Origin: Agromyces sp. Root81
Lineage (GTDB): Bacteria > Actinomycetota > Actinomycetes > Actinomycetales > Microbacteriaceae
Reading direction: 5' to 3'
Assembly: GCF_001429165.1 (NCBI RefSeq)
Contig: NZ_LMIR01000002.1
Span: forward strand, 1,601,261 to 1,665,260
DNA: 64,000 nt
Made by a program: the position numbers and the translations under genes. Positions 25,649-34,949 of this stretch are shown in pieces. A model generated the notes under the pieces. That model was not told the origin of the DNA. It saw nothing but the letters and a program-made list of their open reading frames with translations, and did not search any database. The stretch's first letter is position 1. Each line of letters opens with the position of its first letter.

Positions 25649-26964
25649 GGCGCCGACAACCCGAGTCGGGGGGAGAGCACCGCGAAGCCCTCCTCGAGGC
25701 CGCCCGTCAGGGCCGCCACGTCGTGGTCGGCGCCGGGCACGAGGAAGAGCGTCGTCTGCATGGCGGCGACGGTCGCGGCATCCGCCAGCCGTTCGGTGCC
25801 GCCGACGAAGGCGAGGTCGTGCTCGCCGACCGTGAAGATCGCGACCGAGTCTGCGTAGGGGGCCTTCGCCGCCATGATGTTCGCGGGCTTGACGAGGTCG
25901 TAGGCGAACTGGTCGCCCATGAAGATCTCGGCCAGCACCTCGTCGGGGTGCTCGGCGCCCGCGTACTCGACCGGTGAGACGGCGAGCAGGTTGCCGAACA
26001 CCTCGGGGTACTTCGCGCCGAAGAACGCCGCGCAGCCGCCGCCGTTCGAGTACCCGGCGACGGTCGTGTACTGCGGCCCCTGCAGCACGCCGAGCCGCTG
26101 CTTCGCCCACGGCACGACGTCCTGCATGACGTAGCTCTCGACCTCGCCGAGCTCGCTGTCGAGGCAGAGCGGGTCGGCGGCGGGGTCGCCCAGCTGGTCG
26201 ATCACGAGGGCGATCGGCGCGAGCCCGGCGTGCTTCGCCGCGAACTCGTCGAGCACGCCGCCGATGAAGCTCGCATCGGGGTCGCCGGGCTGGCCCATCA
26301 TCATGACGACGAGGGGGAGCCGCGGGGGATCCGCCACGAGCGCCGCCGGCGGGAGGTAGATCTGCGCGGGCCGGGCCTCGAAGCCCGACACCGTGTTCGG
26401 CACCCCGCCCTGCACGATGCCGATCTCGCCGGTAACCGGCATGTCCGGTGGCGGGCTCCACGTCAGGGAGAGCGGTTCGGCCGGGTCGGCGATCGTCGCC
26501 GGGTCGGGGACGGGCGGGTCGATCGTGTCGGCCGTCGAGACGTGGAACATCGAGCCGAGCGTGGGGTTCAGCCCGTAGGCGGCGTTCACGCCGAAGGCGG
26601 CGGTCGCCGAGAACAGCGGGATCGCGAGCAGGGCGATGAGCTTGCGCCACCACCTCGAATGCCAGAGGTTCCAGATCGCGAGGGTGATGCCGGCGAATGC
26701 CGCGGGAACCCAGAGCCAGGCCGAATCATCGACGGGGCCGCCGAACGCATCGAACAGATTGACCGCGAGCCAGAGCACCGCGACGCCGATGAGCGCGCCC
26801 ACGATGAGCAGCACGACGACCGTCAGCACCCACGCCCACCCCGGACCCCTGAAGAGCAGGTAGACGAAGACCAGCGCCGCGAGCGCGTACACCGCGACCA
26901 CGAACGGCCCGTCGATCACGTTCAGTTCCCAGATGAGATCCCACACCGTCGCCCCCTCGGCCAT
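25645..26964 (-). CDS. Membrane-anchored esterase, partner of the aminoacyl-lipid synthase, 439 aa
   Basis: Four predicted membrane helices (residues 1-130) are followed by an exported alpha/beta-hydrolase domain with nucleophile Ser306 in AGYSNGGGCAAFFG and a C-terminal His in PGADHDVAAL. It resembles the EsD/mycolyltransferase fold. A synthase-esterase pairing of this kind is known in Corynebacterium for alanyl lipids, where the esterase removes the amino acid again. ATG at 26964 or an in-frame GTG at 26979 may start it. First gene of a two-gene operon. Confidence 0.8.
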   Translation of the reverse strand: MAEGATVWDLIWELNVIDGPFVVAVYALAALVFVYLLFRGPGWAWVLTVVVLLIVGALIGVAVLWLAVNLFDAFGGPVDDSAWLWVPAAFAGITLAIWNLWHSRWWRKLIALLAIPLFSATAAFGVNAAYGLNPTLGSMFHVSTADTIDPPVPDPATIADPAEPLSLTWSPPPDMPVTGEIGIVQGGVPNTVSGFEARPAQIYLPPAALVADPPRLPLVVMMMGQPGDPDASFIGGVLDEFAAKHAGLAPIALVIDQLGDPAADPLCLDSELGEVESYVMQDVVPWAKQRLGVLQGPQYTTVAGYSNGGGCAAFFGAKYPEVFGNLLAVSPVEYAGAEHPDEVLAEIFMGDQFAYDLVKPANIMAAKAPYADSVAIFTVGEHDLAFVGGTERLADAATVAAMQTTLFLVPGADHDVAALTGGLEEGFAVLSPRLGLSAP

Positions 26965-27101
26965 GGTCGTGATGGGCACAGCGTACCGACCGCGCGCTCG
27001 TTCGGGGTCGCACCCGCCCGTAGGATGGTGACACCGTGTCGTTTTCCGGCCTCTGCCCGATTTCGGCCTTCGCCCGATCCCCAAGGACCATTGGAGCCAC
27101 C

Positions 27102-28487
27102 GTGGCCGCACCCAGCCGTCTCGAATCCGTCATCGCCCTCGCCCAGCACCGGGGCTTCGTCTTCCAGGCCGGCGAGATCTACGGCGGATCCCGCTCCGCA
27201 TGGGACTACGGGCCCCTCGGCGTCGAGCTGAAGGAGAACATCAAGCGGCAGTGGTGGCGGTACATGGTCACCGGCCGCGACGACGTCGTCGGTCTCGACT
27301 CGAGCGTCATCCTGCCGAAGCAGGTGTGGGTCGCCTCCGGTCACGTCGGCGTCTTCACCGACCCGCTCGTCGAGTGTCTGCACTGCCACAAGCGCTTCCG
27401 TGAAGACCACCTGCTCGAGGCCTTCGAGGAGAAGAAGGGCCGCGCCCCCGAGAACGGCATGGGCGACATCGCCTGCCCGAACTGCGGCACCCGCGGCCAG
27501 TGGACTCCGCCCCGCGACTTCAACATGATGCTGCAGACCTACCTGGGTCCGGTTCAGGACGAGTCGGGGCTGCACTACCTCCGCCCCGAGACCGCGCAGG
27601 GCATCTTCACGAACTTCGCCAACGTGCTGCAGGCCGCTCGCATGAAGCCGCCGTTCGGCATCGGCCAGATCGGCAAGTCGTTCCGCAACGAGATCACGCC
27701 CGGAAACTTCATCTTCCGCACGCGCGAGTTCGAGCAGATGGAGCTCGAGTTCTTCGTCGAGCCCGGCACCGACGACCAGTGGTTCGAGTACTGGCTCGAC
27801 TACCGCTGGGACTGGTACGTCGACCTCGGCGTCGACCCCGAGAACCTGCGTCGCTTCGAGCACCCCGCAGACAAGCTGTCGCACTACTCGAAGCGCACCG
27901 TCGACATCGAGTACCGCTTCGGCTTCACCGGTGGTGAGTGGGGCGAGCTCGAGGGCGTCGCGAATCGCACCGACTTCGACCTCACGACCCACTCGGAGCA
28001 CTCGGGCAAGGAGCTCTCGTACTTCGACCAGTCGAAGAACGAGCGCTGGATCCCCTACGTGATCGAGCCCGCGGCCGGCCTCACCCGCTCGCTGATGGCC
28101 TTTCTCGTCGATGCGTACCACGTCGAAGAGGTGCCGAACGCGAAGGGCGGCGTCGACACCCGCACCGTGCTGCGCCTCGACCCGCGTCTCGCGCCGGTGA
28201 AGGCCGCCGTGCTGCCGCTCAGCCGCAACGAGCGGCTCTCGCCGCTCGCGCGCGAGGTCGCGGCGTCGCTCCGCAAGCACTGGAACGTCGACTTCGACGA
28301 CGCCGGTGCCATCGGTCGTCGGTACCGTCGTCAGGACGAGATCGGCACCCCGTTCTGCATCACGGTCGACTTCGACTCGCTCGATGACAACGCCGTGACC
28401 GTGCGTGAGCGCGACAGCATGGAGCAGGTGCGCGTGCCGCTCGCCGAGCTCGAGGGCTTCCTGGCCGCGCGCCTCATCGGGGCGTAG
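27102..28487 (+). CDS. glyS: Glycyl-tRNA synthetase, class II, 461 aa
   Basis: Nearly every block matches the dimeric actinobacterial enzyme: [32 protein letters not shown] at the start, the zinc-type cysteines CLHCH and CPNCG, class II motif 2 [22 protein letters not shown] and motif 3 near [14 protein letters not shown]. It charges tRNA-Gly. The start is GTG at 27102, with TTGGAG 6 bp upstream, because homologues begin at the APSRLESV stretch. No T-box leader is seen. Confidence 0.97.
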   Translation: MAAPSRLESVIALAQHRGFVFQAGEIYGGSRSAWDYGPLGVELKENIKRQWWRYMVTGRDDVVGLDSSVILPKQVWVASGHVGVFTDPLVECLHCHKRFREDHLLEAFEEKKGRAPENGMGDIACPNCGTRGQWTPPRDFNMMLQTYLGPVQDESGLHYLRPETAQGIFTNFANVLQAARMKPPFGIGQIGKSFRNEITPGNFIFRTREFEQMELEFFVEPGTDDQWFEYWLDYRWDWYVDLGVDPENLRRFEHPADKLSHYSKRTVDIEYRFGFTGGEWGELEGVANRTDFDLTTHSEHSGKELSYFDQSKNERWIPYVIEPAAGLTRSLMAFLVDAYHVEEVPNAKGGVDTRTVLRLDPRLAPVKAAVLPLSRNERLSPLAREVAASLRKHWNVDFDDAGAIGRRYRRQDEIGTPFCITVDFDSLDDNAVTVRERDSMEQVRVPLAELEGFLAARLIGA

Positions 28488-28599
28488 AGCAGGCGCGTGC
28501 AGCGCTGTTTCGTGCAGCACTGACCCCTTGACCCTGCCCGCCTCGATCACCGTCTCGCGCGGTGAGAGCGGTGCGGTTGCGGTGCGCTGAGGCAGAGCT

Positions 28600-30090
28600 C
28601 TACCCCGTCGCCGAGACCACTCGTTCGGGCTCGGCGGCGTGCAGTAGTGTCGCGCGCAACAGCGCCGGATCGACCGGGTTGAGGATGTCGGCGGGCGTCT
28701 TCGGCCGCATCGGTCTCGGCGTCTGATCGGGATCGACGGCGGCCGGCGGGATGAGCCAGTAGTCCGGGCCTGTGCGCCGCACCTCCCACCCTTGATTGTG
28801 ATAGCGCAGATGATCGCGCCGGCAGAGGAGGATGCCGTCGGCGAGATCGGTGCGCCCGTCGTCGCGTTGCCAGTGGTTGATGTGGTGCGCCTCGGTCCAT
28901 GAGGGCGGCCGGGTGCAATCGGGGTCGAGGCAGCCGCCGTCGCGGACCGCGAGCACGGCCTTCTGTTTGCCGGTGAACAGGCGCTCGTCGCGTCCGAGGT
29001 CGAGGCAGGCGCCGCCGTCGTCGAAGCGGATCGGCAGGTACCCCTCGCAGAGCCCGGTGCGGATGTCGGCGAGCGGGATGCGATCGGGGTGACCTTCGAT
29101 GGCGCCGGAGCCCTCGCCCGTGCTGAGCGACCCGGCATTCACCACGAGCCGGACGGACGGCTTCTTCTCGTCGAGCAGCCGCGCCGGGTCGACGCTCGCT
29201 CCGGCACGCAGGAGCTGCACGAGCCCTTCGGCGGCATCACGCTCACGAGTCGCACGTGCATTTGCGAATGACGCGTCGCCGCGGACCGGATCTCCGAAGC
29301 TCCGGCGCACCGGTGCGGCCGTATGCCGCGGATGGGTGAGCTGATCGAACACGGCCATGACCAGCATGCCGCTCTCGGCGTCGAGTTCGAACTCGCCGCG
29401 CACCATGCCGTCGGGCTTGACCCAGACGCGCCAGAACTGCTGTTCGCGTTGCCGCTCGGTGCGGGCGGCGACCCCCGCGGCGTCGATGCGATCGCGCACC
29501 TGCCGCGCGACTCGACGAGCGGCGTCGGCGTGCAGGTCGCGGCACTCGACGATCACGGAGTCGAGCGCGGCGGAGAGTGTGGCTTCGTCGGCGTCGCCGC
29601 CCGGCTCGCCGATTCCCGACCGGATCGCGTCGGCGACCGCCACGGTGAGCGAACCGCGCGCGACGGCGACCCCCAGCGCGGCGAACCACGGTGTCAGGGG
29701 CTCGGGAACGAGCGCCGCGAGCTCGGGGTCGACACGCCGGGAATGCTCGAGCTCGGCCGCAGCCTCGGTCTCTGCGACCATCCGCCCCACGCCGACCAGC
29801 GCGTTCGTCTCGCGCTTCGACGCGTGGGTGATCGATTGCAGCAACTCGCCGGCGTTCGCGTGGCCGGCTCGCTGCGCGAGCCCGTGGATGCCGAACGCGA
29901 CCCTCGAGCGACGGACGACCTCGGCGGCCGCGAGCGCCTGCGCGCGTTCGACCGCGTGCTTGAGCGCGGTGATCGCCTCGACGGCATCGACGAGCGCCGG
30001 GTCGTCGAGTGCGCTGAAGGTGCCGGGAGAGGTGGCACTCGCCGACAGCGCGGCGGCGAGGCTGCTGTAGTCGGGGAGTGGTTCGGGCAT
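28600..30090 (-). CDS. DUF222/13E12-type HNH endonuclease domain protein, 496 aa
   Basis: An N-terminal DUF222 helical domain fills about residues 20-330 and a C-terminal HNH nuclease domain follows, with CLDPDCTRPPSWTEAHHINH and LLCRRDHLRYHNQGW holding the HNH residues and zinc cysteines. The biological role of these multicopy actinobacterial proteins is unsettled. A perfect GAAC-N4-GTTC site lies 29-44 bp before the start, so LexA control is likely. ATG at 30090 is the favoured start. Confidence 0.9.
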   Translation of the reverse strand: MPEPLPDYSSLAAALSASATSPGTFSALDDPALVDAVEAITALKHAVERAQALAAAEVVRRSRVAFGIHGLAQRAGHANAGELLQSITHASKRETNALVGVGRMVAETEAAAELEHSRRVDPELAALVPEPLTPWFAALGVAVARGSLTVAVADAIRSGIGEPGGDADEATLSAALDSVIVECRDLHADAARRVARQVRDRIDAAGVAARTERQREQQFWRVWVKPDGMVRGEFELDAESGMLVMAVFDQLTHPRHTAAPVRRSFGDPVRGDASFANARATRERDAAEGLVQLLRAGASVDPARLLDEKKPSVRLVVNAGSLSTGEGSGAIEGHPDRIPLADIRTGLCEGYLPIRFDDGGACLDLGRDERLFTGKQKAVLAVRDGGCLDPDCTRPPSWTEAHHINHWQRDDGRTDLADGILLCRRDHLRYHNQGWEVRRTGPDYWLIPPAAVDPDQTPRPMRPKTPADILNPVDPALLRATLLHAAEPERVVSATG

Positions 30091-30118
30091 ACCTGATTGT
30101 CTCGCGGGCTGCCGACAT

Positions 30119-30134
30119 TCGAACGTATGTTCCA
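30119..30134. promoter_or_regulatory. lexA box: LexA (SOS) box before the DUF222/HNH gene
   Basis: TCGAACGTATGTTCCA contains the palindrome GAAC-GTAT-GTTC, matching the actinobacterial SOS box TCGAAC-N4-GTTCGA at all core positions. It lies at the promoter of the minus-strand HNH gene, 29 bp from its start codon. Confidence 0.75.
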
Positions 30135-30192
30135 CAGATTGTGGATAACTCTGTGGAGAAACACGGACCCGAGCGCCCCGAGCGTCCCCGCC

Positions 30193-30885
30193 CTACCCCC
30201 GAGCGGCCGCCCACTCGCGCCGCAGCACGCCGTACAGCGCGGTGTCCTGCCACTCGCCGTCGTTGAACTGCTCCTCGAGGATCGTCGCCTCGCGCCGCAT
30301 GCCGAGGCGCTCGCAGAGGGCGGCGGATGCGTCGTTGCGTGCGTCGAGGAACGCCTGGATCCGGTGCGGATGCAGCGTCGCGAACACGAAGTCGCGGATC
30401 GCCGAGGCCGCCTCGCGGGCATACCCCTTGCCCTGGAAGTCGGGGTGCACGATCCAGCCGAGTTCGAACTGCGCGTGCTTGGCGCTCGAGACGCGCACCA
30501 TGATGTCGCCGATCACGCGGTCGCGCGCGCCGTCTTCGACCGAAGGTGTGCCGGGCAGCGTCATGGCGAGCACGAAGTAGTCGCCGTCACCTGCGAGCAC
30601 GCGCGCGGCCGCACGCTTCGCCGTGTGCGCGTAGGCGTCGGCCCGTTCACGCAGGGGCCACGGCACGTACGTGAGCACTTCTGGGATGCGTTGATACTCG
30701 AAGACATCGGGGGCATCGGATGCCTCGAGCGGACGCAGCACGAGACGTTCCGTGCTGATCGGCGTCTCGGTCAGCCCGGTCGCGTCGAAGGGCAGCCGCA
30801 GCGCCGGCGGCCCATCGGCCGCTGCCGCGGCAGCGCGATAGAGCGTGGTCGTGGTGGTGTCGTCGGGCGTGCTGTTCTCGTGCAT
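30193..30885 (-). CDS. GNAT acetyltransferase (RimJ/RimL-like), 230 aa
   Basis: The Acetyltransf_3 fold is seen in ETPISTERLVLRPLEASDAPDVFEYQ, GWIVHPDFQGKGYAREAASAI (acetyl-CoA loop) and LDARNDASAALCERLGMR. Members modify protein N termini or small amines. The N-terminal 40 residues are a Thr/Ala-rich extension. It is followed after a gap of about 100 bp by the HNH gene. Confidence 0.87.
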   Translation of the reverse strand: MHENSTPDDTTTTTLYRAAAAAADGPPALRLPFDATGLTETPISTERLVLRPLEASDAPDVFEYQRIPEVLTYVPWPLRERADAYAHTAKRAAARVLAGDGDYFVLAMTLPGTPSVEDGARDRVIGDIMVRVSSAKHAQFELGWIVHPDFQGKGYAREAASAIRDFVFATLHPHRIQAFLDARNDASAALCERLGMRREATILEEQFNDGEWQDTALYGVLRREWAAARG

Positions 30886-30955
30886 CGAAACGAAGCGTAT
30901 CGTGCGCCTCCGACAGGCGGATCGGCAGCCCGCACCGGGATTCGGGACGCGGCGA

Positions 30956-32383
30956 CTACGCCCGCCCGCCGGCCGCACGGCCGGCACGAGCATCGCTCGC
31001 ATCGGGAACCGCGCGCGCCGAGGCATCCGCTTCGGGAGCCACGCCGAAGATGGCGGCGATGCCGTCGATCCAAGCCTGCTGCTCGCCGGCCCGCGCGAGC
31101 TCGCGCGAGCGCACCATGGGCGTGTGCAGCAGCACGCCGGCCATGTGGCGCAAGGCCTCCTCGGTGCGTCCGTCGGCGTCGCCGCGAGTGCGGGCGCGTT
31201 CGATCTCGCCGTCGAGGAGGTCGAAGACGTGGCGCCGCAGGGCGACGACGGCTGGGGCGAGATCCTGCTCCTCGCGGGCTTCGCCGAAGGCCCGGGCCGC
31301 GCCGCCGACGATGGCGCGTGCGGCATCCGTCGCTCCGAATTCCTCGAGCGGCGCGTGGATGCGGATGGTCTCGAGGTCGAGCAGCTCGACGCCGTGCACC
31401 TCGACGACGTCGGGCGCGACGTTGCGGGGGAGCCCGAGGTCGATCACGAGCTGGCGTTCGACCGGGGCCTCGGCGGGCTCCGCGACGAGGCTGAGCGGGC
31501 AGCCCGCACCGGCCGGCTCGGCGGCGGCAGCGGCACCACCGGCGGCAGCGGACCCACCGGCAGCGAATGCCGCGACGCCGGCCCTGCCCGCTTCGAGCAG
31601 TGCGCGGTCGACGACGTGGTGCTCGGCGGTCGTGCAGGTCACGATGACGTCGGCGCTCGCTGCTGCGGCGGCGACCGTGGTGCTGGTGACCGCCTCGATG
31701 CCGTGTCCGGCGGCGAACTTCGCCGCGCGGCCCGAGGGGGAGAAGACCTGCACGTCGGTGACGCCGCGGTCGCGGAGCGCGGCGAGCGAGGCGCCGGCGA
31801 ACCGGCCGGTGCCGACGAGCAGCACGCGCGTCTCCGCCCAGTCGGTGATGCGGCTCTCTGCGAGTTCGAGGGCGAGGCGCACGACCGAGCGGCCCTCGTT
31901 GCCGATGCCGGTCTCGTTCTTCACGCGGCGCGAGATCTGCGAGGCGCGCTGGAAGAGGCGTTCGAGGTCGGGGGTCGTCGTGCCCTCTGCGCGGGCGCGC
32001 TCGAGCGAGCGTCGCACCTGCCCGGCGATCTCGCCCTCGCCGACGACGACGGATTCGAGGCCCGATGCAACGGAGAAGAGGTGGCCGGCGACGGCGTTGC
32101 CGTGCACGAAGCCGAAGGTCGTGCGCAGTTCCTCGGGCTCGAGGCCCGCGACGGCGCCCACTGAACGGATCGCCTCGTGCACCGCGGGAACGGGCGATTC
32201 GCCCTCGGCGGCGTCGAGGTCGAGGTACGCCTCGAAGCGGTTGCAGGTGGCGACGACGACGGCACCCTGCACGGCTGAGTGGCCGTTGCGGATTCGGGGA
32301 CCGGCGGAGTCCGCGGTCGCTGAAAGACGTTCGAGCATGTCGAAGTCGGCGTTCTTGTGACTCGCGGTGAGGCAGATGAGCAC
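30956..32383 (-). CDS. hemA: Glutamyl-tRNA reductase, 475 aa
   Basis: First enzyme of C5 haem synthesis: reduces glutamyl-tRNA to glutamate-1-semialdehyde with NADPH. Catalytic Cys47 lies in VVATCNRFEAYLDL; LFSVASGLESVVVGEGEIAGQVR and the Rossmann segment VLLVGTGRFAGASLAAL are diagnostic. An Ala/Gly-rich insertion (AAGGSAAAGGAAAAAEPAG) interrupts the NADPH domain and is probably a surface loop. The start is GTG at 32383. The gene faces away from the other haem genes. Confidence 0.96.
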   Translation of the reverse strand: MLICLTASHKNADFDMLERLSATADSAGPRIRNGHSAVQGAVVVATCNRFEAYLDLDAAEGESPVPAVHEAIRSVGAVAGLEPEELRTTFGFVHGNAVAGHLFSVASGLESVVVGEGEIAGQVRRSLERARAEGTTTPDLERLFQRASQISRRVKNETGIGNEGRSVVRLALELAESRITDWAETRVLLVGTGRFAGASLAALRDRGVTDVQVFSPSGRAAKFAAGHGIEAVTSTTVAAAAASADVIVTCTTAEHHVVDRALLEAGRAGVAAFAAGGSAAAGGAAAAAEPAGAGCPLSLVAEPAEAPVERQLVIDLGLPRNVAPDVVEVHGVELLDLETIRIHAPLEEFGATDAARAIVGGAARAFGEAREEQDLAPAVVALRRHVFDLLDGEIERARTRGDADGRTEEALRHMAGVLLHTPMVRSRELARAGEQQAWIDGIAAIFGVAPEADASARAVPDASDARAGRAAGGRA

Positions 32384-32440
32384 GAAGGGATTCTACTCGC
32401 CGTCGAATCAAGGTTCGCCCGGAGCGACTTCGCGCGAAAT

Positions 32441-33163
32441 TCAGCGTGTGGTGAGCAACGGGCCCTGCGGGATGATCTGGATCGGCGCGGTCAGCGGCGG
32501 CAGCTCGAGCCCTTCGGCCGCGAGCGCCTCGCGGTGCTTGGCCTTCCAGCTGCGCACGACGGCGAAGAACGGCGCATCGGACAGCGCGTACCGACCGAGG
32601 CGTTCGTCGGCGAGCACGATCGGCAGCTCGACGCTCGCACCGCCGCGGCGCACGCGCAGCACGAGCACGGAGAGCACCGAGCCGCCGGCCACCAGCGAGT
32701 CGCTGCGGATGCCGCGGACCTCGCGCCACGGGAAGTACGCCGCGCGCCGGGGGCGGCGTCCGCCGTTCCAGAACGCGACGCCGAGCTCGTCGGCCACGAT
32801 CGAGTAGCGCGCGGCGAGCGAGACCTGCTGCGCGTCATCCGCCGCCGTTTCGTTGAGGTTCGCGACGATCTCACGGCGACGGATGCCGCAACTCACCTCG
32901 CCCCGAACGCTCGCCTCGAGTGCACGACGGCGGGTGCGGGCGCGGGCGAGCTCGCCGAGTCGGACGAACATCCAGATGACGGCGACGAGCACCGCGACCG
33001 CCGAGACGGCGACGGCGATGCCCTCGACACCGGGGATCTCGGGCAGGCGCAGCATGATGCGCTCGAGGTATCCGGACCCGGCGATGAGTCCGCCGATGAC
33101 GATCGCGGCGGCGGCGGCGACCAGGACGGTGATGCCGGTGCGATGCGGCGCAGCCGCGTTCAT
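32441..33163 (-). CDS. Hypothetical protein with two membrane helices and a cytosolic domain, 240 aa
   Basis: Two N-terminal helices (about residues 10-30 and 45-70) precede an Arg-rich linker and a beta-rich cytosolic domain ending PLLTTR. The stretch VELPIVLADERLGRYAL resembles VELPIIVVDESSVWPR in the divergent gene at 33457, so the two are probably distant paralogues of a PH-like fold. No function recognised. The ATG at 33163 is chosen at the helix start; the frame is open further upstream. About 290 bp separate the two genes, with no other feature seen. Confidence 0.7.
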   Translation of the reverse strand: MNAAAPHRTGITVLVAAAAAIVIGGLIAGSGYLERIMLRLPEIPGVEGIAVAVSAVAVLVAVIWMFVRLGELARARTRRRALEASVRGEVSCGIRRREIVANLNETAADDAQQVSLAARYSIVADELGVAFWNGGRRPRRAAYFPWREVRGIRSDSLVAGGSVLSVLVLRVRRGGASVELPIVLADERLGRYALSDAPFFAVVRSWKAKHREALAAEGLELPPLTAPIQIIPQGPLLTTR

Positions 33164-33456
33164 CGCGCGACTCGCGCGGTTCGGGCGGACGGGGTGCAGC
33201 ACGACATTGGGGGCATGAGGTTCTCCGTGGGTGCGGAGGCGCACGGGCTCGGGGACTCGCGCGTCGTCGTGCTCGGGGGCGCACAACGTCTCGACCATAG
33301 CGCTGATCGGAGCCTGAATGTAAGGCCTCTGAACGAATCGGTTCTGCGGACATCGATACCTCCGACGAAGCGACGCCGCGTGCGTGAAATACCGCAGTAC
33401 CGTGATCCTCGATGCACGATGCGGCGCACTCGGCGACGCCCTGACGCGAGAGGCGC

Positions 33457-34074
33457 GTGAATCGGATGCGGCGCTGGTGGTTCATCGTCATCACGGCGCT
33501 GGCGCTGGTCGCCGTTGCAGCGCGCGTCATCGTGGTGGTCGCAGGGCTCGACGCTGCGTCGAGCCGGATCCCGTTCAACGGGCTCGACGTCCTCGCGATC
33601 TGTCTCGTGGCCGCAGTCGGCGGAGTCGTGCTGATGCTGGTGCTGTTCAGAGCCCACCGGCGGATGGGTGTCGGCAGAGTCCGGCGGATGTTCCCTGATG
33701 CGGTGGTCGTGGCGGTCAGTCTGCGAGGGGAGGACGCGCGAGTGTTGATCGATCTCTCATCACCGGGACTTCCGGAGAAGGCCCGGCCCGCATGGGTCGT
33801 CCTCGGTGCTGACGAGATCGAGTGGTGGGTCGGCCTCTCGCCGAAGCGTATCGCTCGGGTCGATTCAGAGCTCCCGATCCGCTACTCGCGGGGTCGCTAC
33901 CAGCACCTCAGCCATCAGGAGACGAACGTGATCGCCGACGTGACCGTCTCAGGCCGCGCAGTCGAGCTGCCGATCATCGTCGTCGACGAATCGAGCGTCT
34001 GGCCGAGACGTCCGACCGACGAAGCCCTCGACGAGTTGATCGGACGGCTCGCGGTCGACTCGACGAAACGGTGA
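33457..34074 (+). CDS. Hypothetical protein with two membrane helices, related to its divergent neighbour, 205 aa
   Basis: Two membrane helices (WWFIVITALALVAVAARVIV and LDVLAICLVAAVGGVVLML) precede a domain with the repeated theme of a short beta-rich fold, sharing VELPI-V-DE with the protein at 32441. The start may be GTG 33457 or ATG 33466; GAGAGG lies at 33448-33453. Third codon positions are less GC-biased than in housekeeping genes nearby. No function recognised. Confidence 0.65.
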   Translation: MNRMRRWWFIVITALALVAVAARVIVVVAGLDAASSRIPFNGLDVLAICLVAAVGGVVLMLVLFRAHRRMGVGRVRRMFPDAVVVAVSLRGEDARVLIDLSSPGLPEKARPAWVVLGADEIEWWVGLSPKRIARVDSELPIRYSRGRYQHLSHQETNVIADVTVSGRAVELPIIVVDESSVWPRRPTDEALDELIGRLAVDSTKR

Positions 34075-34104
34075 ACCCTGTCCGTCGCCGCAATCGCCGT
34101 GCGA

Positions 34105-34425
34105 CTACCCCTCCGCCGCCGCCTTGATCGTCTGCAGGCGGCGCTCCCAGCCCTGGGCGATGGTGTCGAGATCGCGGGCGAGCGCGCTGAGGCGCGACCC
34201 GATCGCGCGGTAGCGCACCTCCCTGCCGTGGACTTCGGTCTCGACGAGACCCGCCTCGCGGAGCACCTCGAGGTGCCTCGCGACGGCCTGCCGACTGATC
34301 GGCTGCTCGGCGGCGAGCGTCGTCGCCGAGGCGGGCGCGGTGCCGAGGCGCTGCAGGAGCTCCCACCGCGTGTCGTCGCCCAGGGCGGCGAACGCGGCGG
34401 GGAGGCTCTCGGTGCCGATCGTCAT
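34105..34425 (-). CDS. ArsR/SmtB-family winged-helix regulator, 106 aa
   Basis: The winged helix is clear: LGDDTRWELLQRLGTAPASATTLAAEQ, recognition helix ISRQAVARHLEVLREAGLV and wing HGREVRYRAIG. No metal-binding cysteines are seen, so it belongs to the non-metal branch. The start codon overlaps the stop of the SRPBCC gene (ATGA), so the two are co-expressed. It probably acts on the twin palindromes at 34950-35002. Confidence 0.9.
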   Translation of the reverse strand: MTIGTESLPAAFAALGDDTRWELLQRLGTAPASATTLAAEQPISRQAVARHLEVLREAGLVETEVHGREVRYRAIGSRLSALARDLDTIAQGWERRLQTIKAAAEG

Positions 34426-34919
34426 CGGCCGGCAGCGTGCCCGGCTGCGACCTCGGCCGCGACGTGATCGCGCGCGAATCCGAGCTCGATGGCCCAGCCC
34501 TCGGTGTTGCCGTCGAACATCCGGCGGCGCTCCTCGGCGCTGCGGTCGAGGCCCTCGAAGCCGCTCTCGGCGACGCGCAGCACGACTCCGTCACCGCGCT
34601 CCTCGATCCAGAACTCGACGAGCGTCGAGACGAGCGGGTCGCGCTCGGGGTCGGGCTCGGCGGATGCCGGCTGGGCGTTGAACCAGCGGAAGGCGGCGTA
34701 GCGCGGCGCCTCCAGCGACTCGATCGCGAGCGTGAACGCGCCGTGCTTCTCGTCGTGCACGACGACGCGCGAGCCCTGCTGCTCGATGCGGTGCTCGACG
34801 ACACGGTCGTCGTTGATCCACCAGCCCGCGGTGGAGACGAGCTCCCACACGCGCGCCGCGCTGGCGTCGATGTCGATCTGCTGTTCGATCCGGTCGAGTG
34901 ATCCGGTGGTGCCGTTCAT
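34422..34919 (-). CDS. SRPBCC/AHSA1-like domain protein, 165 aa
   Basis: A START-like ligand-binding fold of the AHSA1 type: IEQQIDIDASAARVWELVSTAGWW, then AFRWFN and VEFWIEERGDGVVLRVAESGFEGL. Pairs of AHSA1-type and ArsR proteins are common in actinobacteria; the small ligand is unknown. A strong AAGGAGGA ribosome site precedes the ATG at 34919. It is first in the two-gene operon. Confidence 0.85.
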   Translation of the reverse strand: MNGTTGSLDRIEQQIDIDASAARVWELVSTAGWWINDDRVVEHRIEQQGSRVVVHDEKHGAFTLAIESLEAPRYAAFRWFNAQPASAEPDPERDPLVSTLVEFWIEERGDGVVLRVAESGFEGLDRSAEERRRMFDGNTEGWAIELGFARDHVAAEVAAGHAAGR

Positions 34920-34949
34920 GCGTCCTCCTTGATTGCCGTGCCGGTTGAT

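Noticed and set aside
23072..25858. 928-codon open frame opposite the rhomboid-DUF2156 gene
   Set aside because: Antisense shadow; the minus-strand product has clear membrane helices and conserved motifs.
26965..27101. T-box or riboswitch ahead of glyS
   Set aside because: The leader is short and shows no specifier loop, antiterminator or T-box sequence.
28600..30090. Homing endonuclease or mobile intron
   Set aside because: DUF222/HNH proteins are free-standing genes and no intron or intein boundary is visible.
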